Positions 15,478 through 22,877 of a stretch of 35,133 bases of DNA are shown one piece after another. The DNA lies in contig JAZSRY010000026.1 in NCBI GenBank assembly GCA_045538735.1, forward strand, positions 1 to 35,133, read 5' to 3'. The position numbers and the translations under genes are program-made. The notes beneath the pieces are model-generated. The model was not told where the DNA came from, made no database searches, and saw nothing but the letters and a program-made list of their open reading frames with translations. The stretch is from SIG459 sp045538735. GTDB taxonomy: Bacteria > Bacillota > Clostridia > Oscillospirales > Oscillospiraceae. Each line of letters begins with the position of its first letter. The stretch's first letter is position 1.

Positions 15478-17814
15478 GTGAAAATCAAACCACGAATGAT
15501 AGAACTGCGCAGGGCTTTGGCAAGCGGTTCTCTACCGGAACAAAGACCGCAGCTTGCAATGGCTTTTGGATGGACATTAAATCTCTTGCTGGGATTTATA
15601 TTGGGGATAATACCTGTTTTCGGGCTTTGCGGGAGCTTGGGAATTGCCGCGGCAGCTCAGTCGGGAGCGCATCTTTCCGGATTTTTTTGTGCACTGGGAG
15701 CCTCTGCAGCATATTTGGTAGGCTTTCCTTTCAGTGAGGGTATTAAGTGCGTTGCAGCGGTTTTTCTTGTTTTCACCTCGGTGTATATTTTTCAAGATTT
15801 GAAAATATACAAAAAGCAATGGTTTATGCCGATTATAGCATCTTTTTTCACTCTCGTTACAGGTATACTGGGCAGTTTTGAATTGAGCGAGGATTTTGAA
15901 GGGCTTGCAATTCTTGCGGCAAAAGTAATCATGGCAGGTGGAGGGACCTACTTTTTCCGGGAGGCTCTAAGCAGCAAGGAGCGGGACACAGAATCGGCTG
16001 AACTGCGCCACGGGGTTGCGGTGATAATTCTTTTGGCTGCAATGATGATGAGCCTTAACAGAATAGAGATAATGGGAATTGTATCCATAGGGAGATTTTT
16101 TGCCCTTATCGTGGTTATGGTTTCGGCCTTTAAGGGCGGTACTTTGTCGGGAGCGGCAGCGGGCACTGCACTTGGACTTGCAATGGATATCTCTGTGGCC
16201 ACATCGCCGGGGATGACATTTGTGTATTCCTTCTCGGGGCTTATATCGGGACTGTTTTCCCGACATGGTAAGCTGTTTTTTATATTGAGCTTTATCGTTT
16301 CCGCAGCTGTTGCGGCTTTTGGTACCATGGGCGGAGCAAAGGAAATAGGAGTTTTTTATGAGGTTTTTGCCGCGAGCGTTGTTTTTATGCTTCTTCCCGG
16401 AGGGCTTCAAAATTTTATCGGCTCATTTCTGCGTCCTCAGCAGCTTAGTCAGGGGGAGTCAGGGCTCAGAAAATATGCAGCCCGCCGTGTTGAGAAAATA
16501 GCCCTCGCAATGAAAGAGCTTTTTTATACGGTTGATGAATGTCTTGGAAAAGAGAGCAATGATGAGGATGTATCTGTAATATTTGACAGAGCCGCAGATG
16601 CGGTTTGCGCCCGTTGCAAACAGAAAAATGAGTGCTGGAATAATAACTATATGGATACACTCGCTGTTTTCAACGATGTAACCCCAGCGATAAAAAGCCG
16701 CGGAATGGTTATGAAAAGTGATATTGCGGAGCATTTTGCAAAAAAATGCCCCGGCATAGGAGAATTGGTGGGGGCAATAAACGGAGAGCTGAGGGCAAAA
16801 ACCTACAGAAAGCAATTTAGAGCGAAACTTCGTGAAAATGCAATAGCCGCCTATGGACAATACATTGATCTTTCCGTTTTGCTTCAGGATTTATCTGAGG
16901 AATTGCTGAACTCATACGGGCCGGATATACTCAGCCAAAGACGCCTTCTCAGGTTTTTGGGAAGCATTGATGTTGAGGCGGATGTTTCCGTGTTCAGGGA
17001 CAGAAGCGGCAGACTTCATATAGTAATTGAAAGTACAAGGCTCAATCAGCTGCTCAGGGATAAATCATATTTGGACAAGCTGTCCGCTGCGATAGGTATA
17101 AGACTGTGCAGACCTGTAAGCGAGGAAAATACGGGGGAGGGCAGGATAGTTTTACTTGAAGCGGAACCGCTGAGCGCAAGTGTCGGAATAGCTTCGATGA
17201 AAAAAAGAGGCGAAGCTGTCTCGGGAGATCGGGGAACATATTTCAAGACCGACCAGGGAAAGCTTTGCATTATCTTGTCGGACGGAATGGGCAGCGGAGA
17301 AAATGCGGCAAAGGAGTCGGTGGCTGCCGTGAGAATTTTGGAACGGTTTTTAAGAGCCGGTGTTGACCCGGCAGTGGCAATGAAGATTCTCAATTCCATG
17401 ATGCTATTGAAAAACGGAGAGGAATGGGGCTTCGCAACGGTGGATTTGATGTGCATAGACCTCTTTAGCGGGGAGACCTACTTCTATAAATACGGGGCAG
17501 CTCCCAGCTATGTAAGAAACGGCAAAACCGTACGCAGAGTGAGAAGCGAGAATCTTGCTGCCGGACTTGCGGTGGGAGGAGAGGATGGACCCGACATTGT
17601 AAAAATGAGGCTGAAACCGGGCAGTGTTGCCATTATAGCCAGCGATGGCGTCGTTGCCGAAACTAATGATGCCTGGCTGAGAGAAATACTCAGCGGCTTT
17701 GAAGGGGGAGATGCGAAAAATCTGGCGCGCGAAACTCTCCAGACGGCATATACGCGTTATGGTGCCGGAGACGATATGACCGTGCTTGCGGTCAAGCTTG
17801 AAAAGCGTGTGTGA
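15478..17814 (+). CDS. spoIIE: stage II sporulation protein E (SpoIIE)
   Basis: A 778-residue membrane phosphatase. In sporulating Firmicutes it helps build the polar septum and activates sigma-F by dephosphorylating SpoIIAA. About ten hydrophobic segments fill residues 25-325. A central cytosolic region (~330-560) follows, with the cysteine motif CARCKQKNECW near 380. The C-terminal PP2C-type domain has LSDGMGSGE near 599, IASDGVV near 720 and GAGDDMTVL near 761, which supply the metal-binding aspartates. The GTG start at 15478 has GGGGG at 7 nt. All catalytic landmarks are present, so the organism is likely able to sporulate. The genes that often follow in Clostridia (tilS, hpt, ftsH) are absent here; a small tail-anchored protein follows instead. 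Confidence 0.97.
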   Translation: MKIKPRMIELRRALASGSLPEQRPQLAMAFGWTLNLLLGFILGIIPVFGLCGSLGIAAAAQSGAHLSGFFCALGASAAYLVGFPFSEGIKCVAAVFLVFTSVYIFQDLKIYKKQWFMPIIASFFTLVTGILGSFELSEDFEGLAILAAKVIMAGGGTYFFREALSSKERDTESAELRHGVAVIILLAAMMMSLNRIEIMGIVSIGRFFALIVVMVSAFKGGTLSGAAAGTALGLAMDISVATSPGMTFVYSFSGLISGLFSRHGKLFFILSFIVSAAVAAFGTMGGAKEIGVFYEVFAASVVFMLLPGGLQNFIGSFLRPQQLSQGESGLRKYAARRVEKIALAMKELFYTVDECLGKESNDEDVSVIFDRAADAVCARCKQKNECWNNNYMDTLAVFNDVTPAIKSRGMVMKSDIAEHFAKKCPGIGELVGAINGELRAKTYRKQFRAKLRENAIAAYGQYIDLSVLLQDLSEELLNSYGPDILSQRRLLRFLGSIDVEADVSVFRDRSGRLHIVIESTRLNQLLRDKSYLDKLSAAIGIRLCRPVSEENTGEGRIVLLEAEPLSASVGIASMKKRGEAVSGDRGTYFKTDQGKLCIILSDGMGSGENAAKESVAAVRILERFLRAGVDPAVAMKILNSMMLLKNGEEWGFATVDLMCIDLFSGETYFYKYGAAPSYVRNGKTVRRVRSENLAAGLAVGGEDGPDIVKMRLKPGSVAIIASDGVVAETNDAWLREILSGFEGGDAKNLARETLQTAYTRYGAGDDMTVLAVKLEKRV

Positions 17815-17947
17815 GGTGCGATGCCGAGTGAATTTTTTTACTGCTATAAGAAGAACAAGGTTTTATAAAAGCCCTGTGAATAAGCTTTCGCCCAAACGGT
17901 TAAACTGGGAACAAATAGAAAATATTCCGAGACAGGAGGGCAGAAAA

Positions 17948-18226
17948 GTGGTCAAGGGAACAAGCAAAAGGGTAGTTGTGGTTAAGTCCCCCGACCCTAA
18001 ATTTTTTGAGCAGGCAATTTTTATACTCAGAGAGGATCTCAGAGGAAAGGGCACGGAAAGAGGCGGAGAAGTGCTGCGGGAGGCTCAAAGAGTGGCAGAT
18101 GATTATGTGAGGGATTATGTTTCCGAACCGAGGAAAATATTTTCAAAAATGCCTCCCATGTTCTTTTCGGCCCTCGGAGCGGCGGCAGGGATTTTGGCAA
18201 CAATAATTATTTTCAATGTGTTATAA
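17948..18226 (+). CDS. small tail-anchored protein downstream of spoIIE
   Basis: A 92-residue protein with a conserved-looking segment KRVVVVKSPDPKFFEQAIFILRED (from residue 7). A helical stretch with alternating charges follows, then one C-terminal hydrophobic span (FFSALGAAAGILATIIIFNVL), so it is probably anchored by its tail with the N-terminus in the cytosol. I recall similar short proteins of unknown role in Clostridia; no function can be assigned. The GTG at 17948 is chosen because AGGAGGG lies 7 nt upstream. An in-frame GTG at 17828, with GAGGTG about 9 nt before it, would add 40 basic residues. It probably shares the spoIIE transcript. A strong terminator follows. Confidence 0.75.
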   Translation: MVKGTSKRVVVVKSPDPKFFEQAIFILREDLRGKGTERGGEVLREAQRVADDYVRDYVSEPRKIFSKMPPMFFSALGAAAGILATIIIFNVL

Positions 18227-18264
18227 AAAATTCTCACCACCGCCTGAGTGGTGAGAATTTTTTT
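18227..18264 (+). terminator. terminator after the spoIIE transcript
   Basis: The 14-bp stem AAAATTCTCACCAC/GTGGTGAGAATTTT with a CGCCTGA loop starts at the base after the stop codon and ends in a T-run (to 18264). Confidence 0.93.
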
Positions 18265-18279
18265 CATATGGAGGTTGTT

Positions 18280-18308
18280 TTTACAATACCGCAGTGATAA
18301 AATAAAAT
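18280..18308 (+). promoter_or_regulatory. promoter of ahcY
   Basis: TTTACA (18280-18285), a 17-bp spacer and TAAAAT (18303-18308) lie 33 bp before the ahcY ATG. The leader is too short for a SAM- or SAH-type riboswitch. Confidence 0.75.
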
Positions 18309-18341
18309 GGTGTTAATATGTAAATAAAGAGAGGAATTATT

Positions 18342-19577
18342 ATGAGCAGTATTACCGATATCAATCTCGCTCCCGCAGGTGAAAAGAAAATCAAATGGGT
18401 TGAAAATAATATGCCCATTCTCCGCGCCATAGCCGAAGAGTTTGAGAAAACTAAACCTTTTGCAGGCCTGAAATGCACTCTTTCCGTGCATCTTGAGGCC
18501 AAGACTGCATATCTTTGCCGCGTTATGGCAATGGGCGGTGCTCAGATGCGTGTAACAGGCTCCAACCCTCTCTCCACTCAGGACGATGTATGCGCAGCCC
18601 TTGTTGCAGGCGGAATTGAGGTTTTTGCCCATCACGGTGTAACTATGGAGCAGTATGAGGCTGATATCCGTGCAGCTCTGGAGTGGGGCCCCAATATCAT
18701 CATCGATGATGGCGGTGATCTTGTCCATATGATGCATACCGAGTTCCCCCATCTCATTCCCGATGTTATCGGCGGCTGTGAGGAGACTACCACAGGTATT
18801 CTCCGCCTGAAGGCAATGGCCAGGGCGGGAAGTCTCAAGTTCCCCATGGTTATGGTTAATGAAGCTGACTGCAAGCATCTTTTCGATAATCGCTACGGCA
18901 CCGGTCAGTCTGTATTCGATGCAATCAACCGTACCACCAACCTTATTGTTGCCGGCAAGGAAGTTGTTGTTGCCGGTTACGGTTGGTGCGGCAAGGGCGT
19001 TGCAATGCGCGCAAAGGGTCTTGGTGCCCGCGTCATCGTCACCGAGGTTGACCCTGTCAAGGCAATCGAGGCACATATGGACGGCTTCACTGTTATGACT
19101 ATGGACGAAGCTGCCTCCAGAGGCGATATCTTCTGCACCGTTACCGGCTGCGACGGTGTTATCACCGAGAGACATTTTGCAAAGATGAAAAACGGTGCTA
19201 TCCTGACCAATGCAGGTCACTTCGATGTTGAAGTTGATATGGCCGGTCTCAGAAACTATGCTGTCTCCACTTATGAGGCACGCAATAATATCGATGCCTA
19301 TGTTTTGCCCACCGGAAACACCGTCTATGTTCTTGGTGAAGGACGTATTGTCAACCTGGCAGCAGGTGACGGACATCCCGCAGAGATTATGGATATGAGC
19401 TTTGCAATTCAGGCTCTTTCCGCCAAGTATCTCGTTGATAACCGCGGCAATGTTCCCGTGGATGTTATTGCCGTTCCCAAAGAGACCGATTGGGCAGTTG
19501 CATTCAAGAAGCTTGAAACTCTTGGCATCAGCATTGATACTCTCAGCGACGAGCAGAGGGAGTATCTGGGCATCTGA
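18342..19577 (+). CDS. ahcY: adenosylhomocysteinase (S-adenosylhomocysteine hydrolase)
   Basis: A 411-residue NAD+-dependent cytosolic enzyme that splits S-adenosylhomocysteine into adenosine and homocysteine, clearing the inhibitory product of methyltransferases. Substrate-site segments are HLEAKTAYL near 50, IDDGGDLVHMMH near 121 and the lysine/aspartate motif CKHLFDNRYGTGQS near 177. The dinucleotide-binding loop is VVAGYGWCGKG near 208-218. It lacks the C-terminal KPxxYRY extension of the long eukaryotic type and ends REYLGI, which resembles the shorter Thermotoga/archaeal form. The ATG has GAGAGGAA upstream. It is probably transcribed alone or with mgtE, 54 bp downstream. No other methyl-cycle gene is in the window. 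Confidence 0.97.
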   Translation: MSSITDINLAPAGEKKIKWVENNMPILRAIAEEFEKTKPFAGLKCTLSVHLEAKTAYLCRVMAMGGAQMRVTGSNPLSTQDDVCAALVAGGIEVFAHHGVTMEQYEADIRAALEWGPNIIIDDGGDLVHMMHTEFPHLIPDVIGGCEETTTGILRLKAMARAGSLKFPMVMVNEADCKHLFDNRYGTGQSVFDAINRTTNLIVAGKEVVVAGYGWCGKGVAMRAKGLGARVIVTEVDPVKAIEAHMDGFTVMTMDEAASRGDIFCTVTGCDGVITERHFAKMKNGAILTNAGHFDVEVDMAGLRNYAVSTYEARNNIDAYVLPTGNTVYVLGEGRIVNLAAGDGHPAEIMDMSFAIQALSAKYLVDNRGNVPVDVIAVPKETDWAVAFKKLETLGISIDTLSDEQREYLGI

Positions 19578-19631
19578 TTTCCCGGGCGATACATTCGTCC
19601 CATAAAAAACTCCCAGGGGAGGTGCTGGTTT

Positions 19632-21056
19632 ATGGATGAGATGGAACTCATTGAAGAAATGAACGAAGAATCCATGGACTTTGAAGCCCGACAGGAACAG
19701 AAGCTTGAGGAAATGCATCGGCTTCTGGATGAAAAGAAATTGAAAGCTCTTCAGGAGCACCTTGAGGCAAGCGACGCCTTTGACGTCGCCGAATTTCTTA
19801 CCGAGCTTCCTGAGCAGCAGATGATAAGGGTTTTCCGTGTGCTGAGCAAGGAACACGGAGCGGATGTTTTCGCGGAGCTAGATATTCCCGAGCAGGAGTA
19901 TATAATCAACTCCGTAACGGACGCCGAGCTTGGAAACATTCTTGATGAGCTTTTTCTGGATGATACCGTGGATATGATGGAAGAGCTTCCCGCAAATGTG
20001 GTAGCCCGTGTTATGCGCATTTCCACTCCCGAGACAAGAAGACTTATCAACCAGTATCTCAAGTATCCCGAAAACTCTGCGGGAAGCATCATGACCGCGG
20101 AGTTTATAGACCTGAAAAAGTATATGAGCGTAAAGGAATCCTTTGCCCGTATTAAACGCATCGGTGCGGACAAGGAGACCATTTATACCTGCTTTGTCAC
20201 AAGTGCTGATAGAAAGCTTGAAGGCGTTGTTACAGTTAAAGACCTGATAATGGCCAATGAGGATGACATTATCGAGGACATAATGAATGAGCTTCTCATT
20301 TATGCCACAACTGAGGATGACCAGGAAGATGTTTCAACAATGTTCACTGATTATAACCTCCTTACCATTCCTGTTGTGGATAAAGAACGCCGTCTTGTGG
20401 GTATAGTAACTGTTGACGACGTTATGGACGTTATGGAGCAGGAGGCCACCGAGGATATCGAACTGATGGCCGCTATCACCCCTTCGGACAAGCCTTATTC
20501 CCGAACTCCCGTAACGGAGATTTTCGGAAACCGCCTGCCCTGGCTGATGCTGCTGATGCTTTCCGCAACCTTCACAAGCATGATTATCACCTCCTTTGAG
20601 GATGCGCTTGCCACTCAGGCAGCCCTGATAGCATTTATGCCTATGCTGATGGGTACCGGAGGAAACTCCGGAAGCCAGGCTTCAACCGCTGTTATACGAA
20701 GCCTTTCTCTCGGCGACACGGAGCCAAGGGATGTTCTTCTGGTTATGTGGAAGGAGCTTCGCGTTTCCATTCTTTGCGGACTTTGCCTTGCCGTTGTCAA
20801 TTTTGGCAAGATGTTTCTTCTGGATAAGTTCATTCTCGGCAACAGCGATATCAATTTGATGATCGCTGTCACTGTCAGTGCAACCGTTCTCTTTGTTGTC
20901 ATATTTGCAAAAATAGTGGGCTGCACTCTTCCTCTGCTCGCCGAAAAGATAGGAATTGACCCTGCTGTTATGGCAAGTCCTCTTATTACAACCTTAACTG
21001 ACGCTGTCTCCCTGCTTATCTATTTCTCTATTGCAAGATTGCTGCTGGGAGCCTAG
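19632..21056 (+). CDS. mgtE: magnesium transporter MgtE
   Basis: A 474-residue Mg2+ channel of the MgtE family. The N-terminal superhelical acidic domain (residues 20-130) is followed by a tandem CBS pair (~135-260; GVVTVKDLI and GIVTVDDVMDVM), which senses cytosolic Mg2+. Five hydrophobic helices (from ~285) carry MGTGGNSGSQAST near 340, the pore motif of the family. The ATG has GGGGAGGTG at 7-9 nt. The 54-bp gap to ahcY is far too short for an M-box riboswitch, so regulation is probably through the CBS domains rather than transcriptional sensing here. An AEC permease follows after 15 bp, probably in the same operon. Confidence 0.97.
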   Translation: MDEMELIEEMNEESMDFEARQEQKLEEMHRLLDEKKLKALQEHLEASDAFDVAEFLTELPEQQMIRVFRVLSKEHGADVFAELDIPEQEYIINSVTDAELGNILDELFLDDTVDMMEELPANVVARVMRISTPETRRLINQYLKYPENSAGSIMTAEFIDLKKYMSVKESFARIKRIGADKETIYTCFVTSADRKLEGVVTVKDLIMANEDDIIEDIMNELLIYATTEDDQEDVSTMFTDYNLLTIPVVDKERRLVGIVTVDDVMDVMEQEATEDIELMAAITPSDKPYSRTPVTEIFGNRLPWLMLLMLSATFTSMIITSFEDALATQAALIAFMPMLMGTGGNSGSQASTAVIRSLSLGDTEPRDVLLVMWKELRVSILCGLCLAVVNFGKMFLLDKFILGNSDINLMIAVTVSATVLFVVIFAKIVGCTLPLLAEKIGIDPAVMASPLITTLTDAVSLLIYFSIARLLLGA

Positions 21057-21071
21057 CCTGAAAGGAAATCA

Positions 21072-21995
21072 ATGGACCTCAGTAATCTTTTCAGTCGGCT
21101 TATCGTTCTTTTCATTTATATTGTTATCGGCTTTATTGCCGCCAAAGCGAAAAAAATTGAGTCCGATACCGTAAAAAAAGTTAATACTGTTCTGCTTTAT
21201 ATCGGCCAGCCGGCGATGATCATTTCCTCTGTTCTGGATACCCGTCTTACGATGAGCGCGCGGGATATTGGAGAGCTTTTTCTGCTTGCTGTAATTATGC
21301 AGCTGCTTCTCCTGCTTTTCGCATATATTTTCATTCCGATTTTTGTAAGAAAAAAGGCTGACAGGGGATTGTTCAAGTTTATGGCCGCCTTTGGCAACGT
21401 GGGCTTTATGGGTTTTCCCATTGTGTCTGCCCTTTATGGACCTGACGCGGTTTTCCTCGCCGCAATATGCATAATTCCGTTTTTCCTCTCAACTTATTCC
21501 ATAGGAATTGTTATGGTAAGGGGCGGAGTGAATGGTGAGAAGCTTGGGTGGAAATTTTTGCTTAATCCCGCCCTTATTTCAACCTTTGCTGCTGTCGCGC
21601 TCTTTTTCCTTAAGCTTCCTATTCCTACAGAGGTTATGGATGCCGCATCAGGACTTGCCGGAATTTTGATTCCTCTTTCTATGGTGTGCATAGGCGCAAA
21701 CCTTGGTATGAACCGACTTTCTGAGCTGATTGCAGACTGGCGTATGTTTGCTCTTTCCTTCCTGAAGCTTATAATCTGTCCGGTATTTATTTTCTTTATC
21801 TGCCGAATGTTTGTAAGCAATGAGGTGTATCTGGGTATTCTTGTTGTCAGTGCTGCAATGCCTTCCGCAGTCCTTGCATCTATGTTCAGTACCGAATACG
21901 GTGCCGATGTTAATGCCGCAAGCCGCGGAGTATTTATAACAACTCTTCTGTCTCTTGTAACAATTCCGGCGGTTTTGCACATTTTGTTCGGATAA
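21072..21995 (+). CDS. AEC-family transporter (auxin efflux carrier / malate permease-like)
   Basis: A 307-residue membrane protein with about ten hydrophobic segments in two inverted halves. The N-terminal FIYIVIGFIAAKAKKI, QPAMIISSV and FGNVGFMGFPIVSALYG (near 108-124) are characteristic of AEC proteins, as are the second-half GANLGMNRLSEL and AAMPSAVLASMFSTEYGAD. Bacterial members export or import small carboxylates or related metabolites; the substrate cannot be read from sequence. The ATG has AAAGGAAA at 5-6 nt, 15 bp after mgtE, so the two are likely cotranscribed. No clear terminator is visible before the tRNA-Arg promoter 26 bp downstream. Confidence 0.92.
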   Translation: MDLSNLFSRLIVLFIYIVIGFIAAKAKKIESDTVKKVNTVLLYIGQPAMIISSVLDTRLTMSARDIGELFLLAVIMQLLLLLFAYIFIPIFVRKKADRGLFKFMAAFGNVGFMGFPIVSALYGPDAVFLAAICIIPFFLSTYSIGIVMVRGGVNGEKLGWKFLLNPALISTFAAVALFFLKLPIPTEVMDAASGLAGILIPLSMVCIGANLGMNRLSELIADWRMFALSFLKLIICPVFIFFICRMFVSNEVYLGILVVSAAMPSAVLASMFSTEYGADVNAASRGVFITTLLSLVTIPAVLHILFG

Positions 21996-22021
21996 TTGGA
22001 TAATTCGTTGCTTAATTGGGC

Positions 22022-22050
22022 TTTACTTTTACAAATAAGTGGGATATAAT
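22022..22050 (+). promoter_or_regulatory. promoter of tRNA-Arg(CCG)
   Basis: TTTACT (22022-22027), 17 bp, TATAAT (22045-22050). The -10 ends 22 bp before the tRNA. Confidence 0.85.
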
Positions 22051-22072
22051 GTCCCATGTTCGGTAAAAATAA

Positions 22073-22149
22073 GCCCTCGTAGCTCAGATGGATAGAGCAA
22101 TGGCCTCCGACGCCATGTGCCGCTGGTTCGAATCCAGTCGAGGGTGCCA
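22073..22149 (+). tRNA. tRNA-Arg (anticodon CCG)
   Basis: The acceptor stem GCCCTCG/CGAGGGT (ending in a G-U pair) is followed by an encoded CCA at 22147-22149. The D-arm has AGCTCAGATGGATAGAGC, the anticodon arm ATGGC-CTCCGAC-GCCAT with anticodon CCG, and the T-arm CTGGTTCGAATCCAG. Length is 77 nt. It is a single gene with its own promoter and terminator. Confidence 0.98.
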
Positions 22150-22191
22150 AAAAGACCTTTTGCCGCGTTTTATGTGTAAAAGGTCTTTTTT
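22150..22191 (+). terminator. terminator of tRNA-Arg
   Basis: The 12-bp stem AAAAGACCTTTT/AAAAGGTCTTTT, with a 16-base loop and T-run, starts at the base after CCA. Confidence 0.9.
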
Positions 22192-22226
22192 CATATCTTT
22201 TGTTGTTTTTGTTCAGGAGTGTAATA

Positions 22227-22823
22227 ATGGAAAAAGAAAATATGAATGAAAAAACAAAAAGAGCATACAGAAAGACTTCTGAAACTCAGAAAATAATTTT
22301 TGATAAGGCTATGCAGCTTATGAGCGAGAAGGGATTTCAGGGCACCACAGTACGGGATATCTGCGCCGAAGCAAATATTCCCATCGGTACCTTCTATAAC
22401 TGCTATAAATCAAAAATTGATATTCTGAAAAGCATATATGAACACGGTGATAAGTACATACACGATGCCGTTGAAACTGAGTTTGCAGGAAAAACTTCCA
22501 TTGAAAAGCTCCATATATTTGCTTATCACTACGCCCAGCTCAATGTTCATACGGGCATAGATGTTATGCGCGTTCTCTTCCATCCGACCAATGAATGGTT
22601 TGCCAAAGCCCGCCCCATGCAGTATCTCATCTTCGATGTCATTGAAGAGGGAAAGGCCAAGGGCGAACTGAAAACCGATATAAAGTCAAAGCAGATTGTT
22701 GAGTATATTTTCGATATATTCAGAGGCGTGTGCTATAACTGGTGTATACACGGAGCTGACTTCGATATAACGCGCCGTATGGAAAGCCACATAAGCCTTA
22801 TCTGTGAGGTTTTGAAGAAATAA
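22227..22823 (+). CDS. TetR/AcrR-family transcriptional regulator
   Basis: A 198-residue dimeric repressor-type protein. The N-terminal TetR helix-turn-helix is clear: QKIIFDKAMQLMSEKGFQGTTVRDICAEANIPIGTFYNCYKSKIDIL (residues ~20-67), with the recognition-helix signature GTFYNCYKSK. The C-terminal ~130 residues form the variable ligand-binding half; it contains several Cys and His residues but no recognisable metal motif. The ATG has CAGGAGTG at 7-8 nt. It precedes the unusual His-rich membrane protein by 54 bp with a hairpin terminator between, and is the obvious candidate regulator of it, though this link is inferred from position. No clean promoter was seen between the tRNA-Arg terminator and the start. 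Confidence 0.93.
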   Translation: MEKENMNEKTKRAYRKTSETQKIIFDKAMQLMSEKGFQGTTVRDICAEANIPIGTFYNCYKSKIDILKSIYEHGDKYIHDAVETEFAGKTSIEKLHIFAYHYAQLNVHTGIDVMRVLFHPTNEWFAKARPMQYLIFDVIEEGKAKGELKTDIKSKQIVEYIFDIFRGVCYNWCIHGADFDITRRMESHISLICEVLKK

Positions 22824-22828
22824 AATTC

Positions 22829-22865
22829 ATCCCCGCAGTGTCCTGCGGGGATGCTTTCTCTTTTC
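22829..22865 (+). terminator. hairpin terminator between the TetR gene and the His-rich membrane protein
   Basis: The 11-bp stem CATCCCCGCAG/CTGCGGGGATG with a TGTC loop is followed by CTTTCTCTTTT. Only 13 bp separate its U-rich tail from the TTG start of the next gene. That gene therefore depends on read-through, a promoter hidden in this hairpin, or regulated termination. Confidence 0.8.
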
Positions 22866-22877
22866 GAGGTGAAAATT

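Noticed and set aside
17821..17868. 15-codon ORF right after the spoIIE stop as a leader peptide gene
   Set aside because: It has a weakly placed GAGG, but there is no regulatory codon run or attenuator hairpin nearby; it is mentioned only in the start-site finding.
19578..19631. Possible M-box (Mg2+) riboswitch before mgtE
   Set aside because: The gap from the ahcY stop is only 54 bp; far too short for the structure, and no conserved core is visible.
18264..19856. 530-codon minus-strand frame opposite ahcY and the start of mgtE
   Set aside because: Crosses two well-supported genes and has no domain or start signal.
22851..22877. ATG at 22851 as start of the His-rich membrane protein
   Set aside because: It lies in the 3' arm of the terminator stem with no Shine-Dalgarno upstream, whereas the TTG at 22878 follows GAGGTGA at proper spacing.
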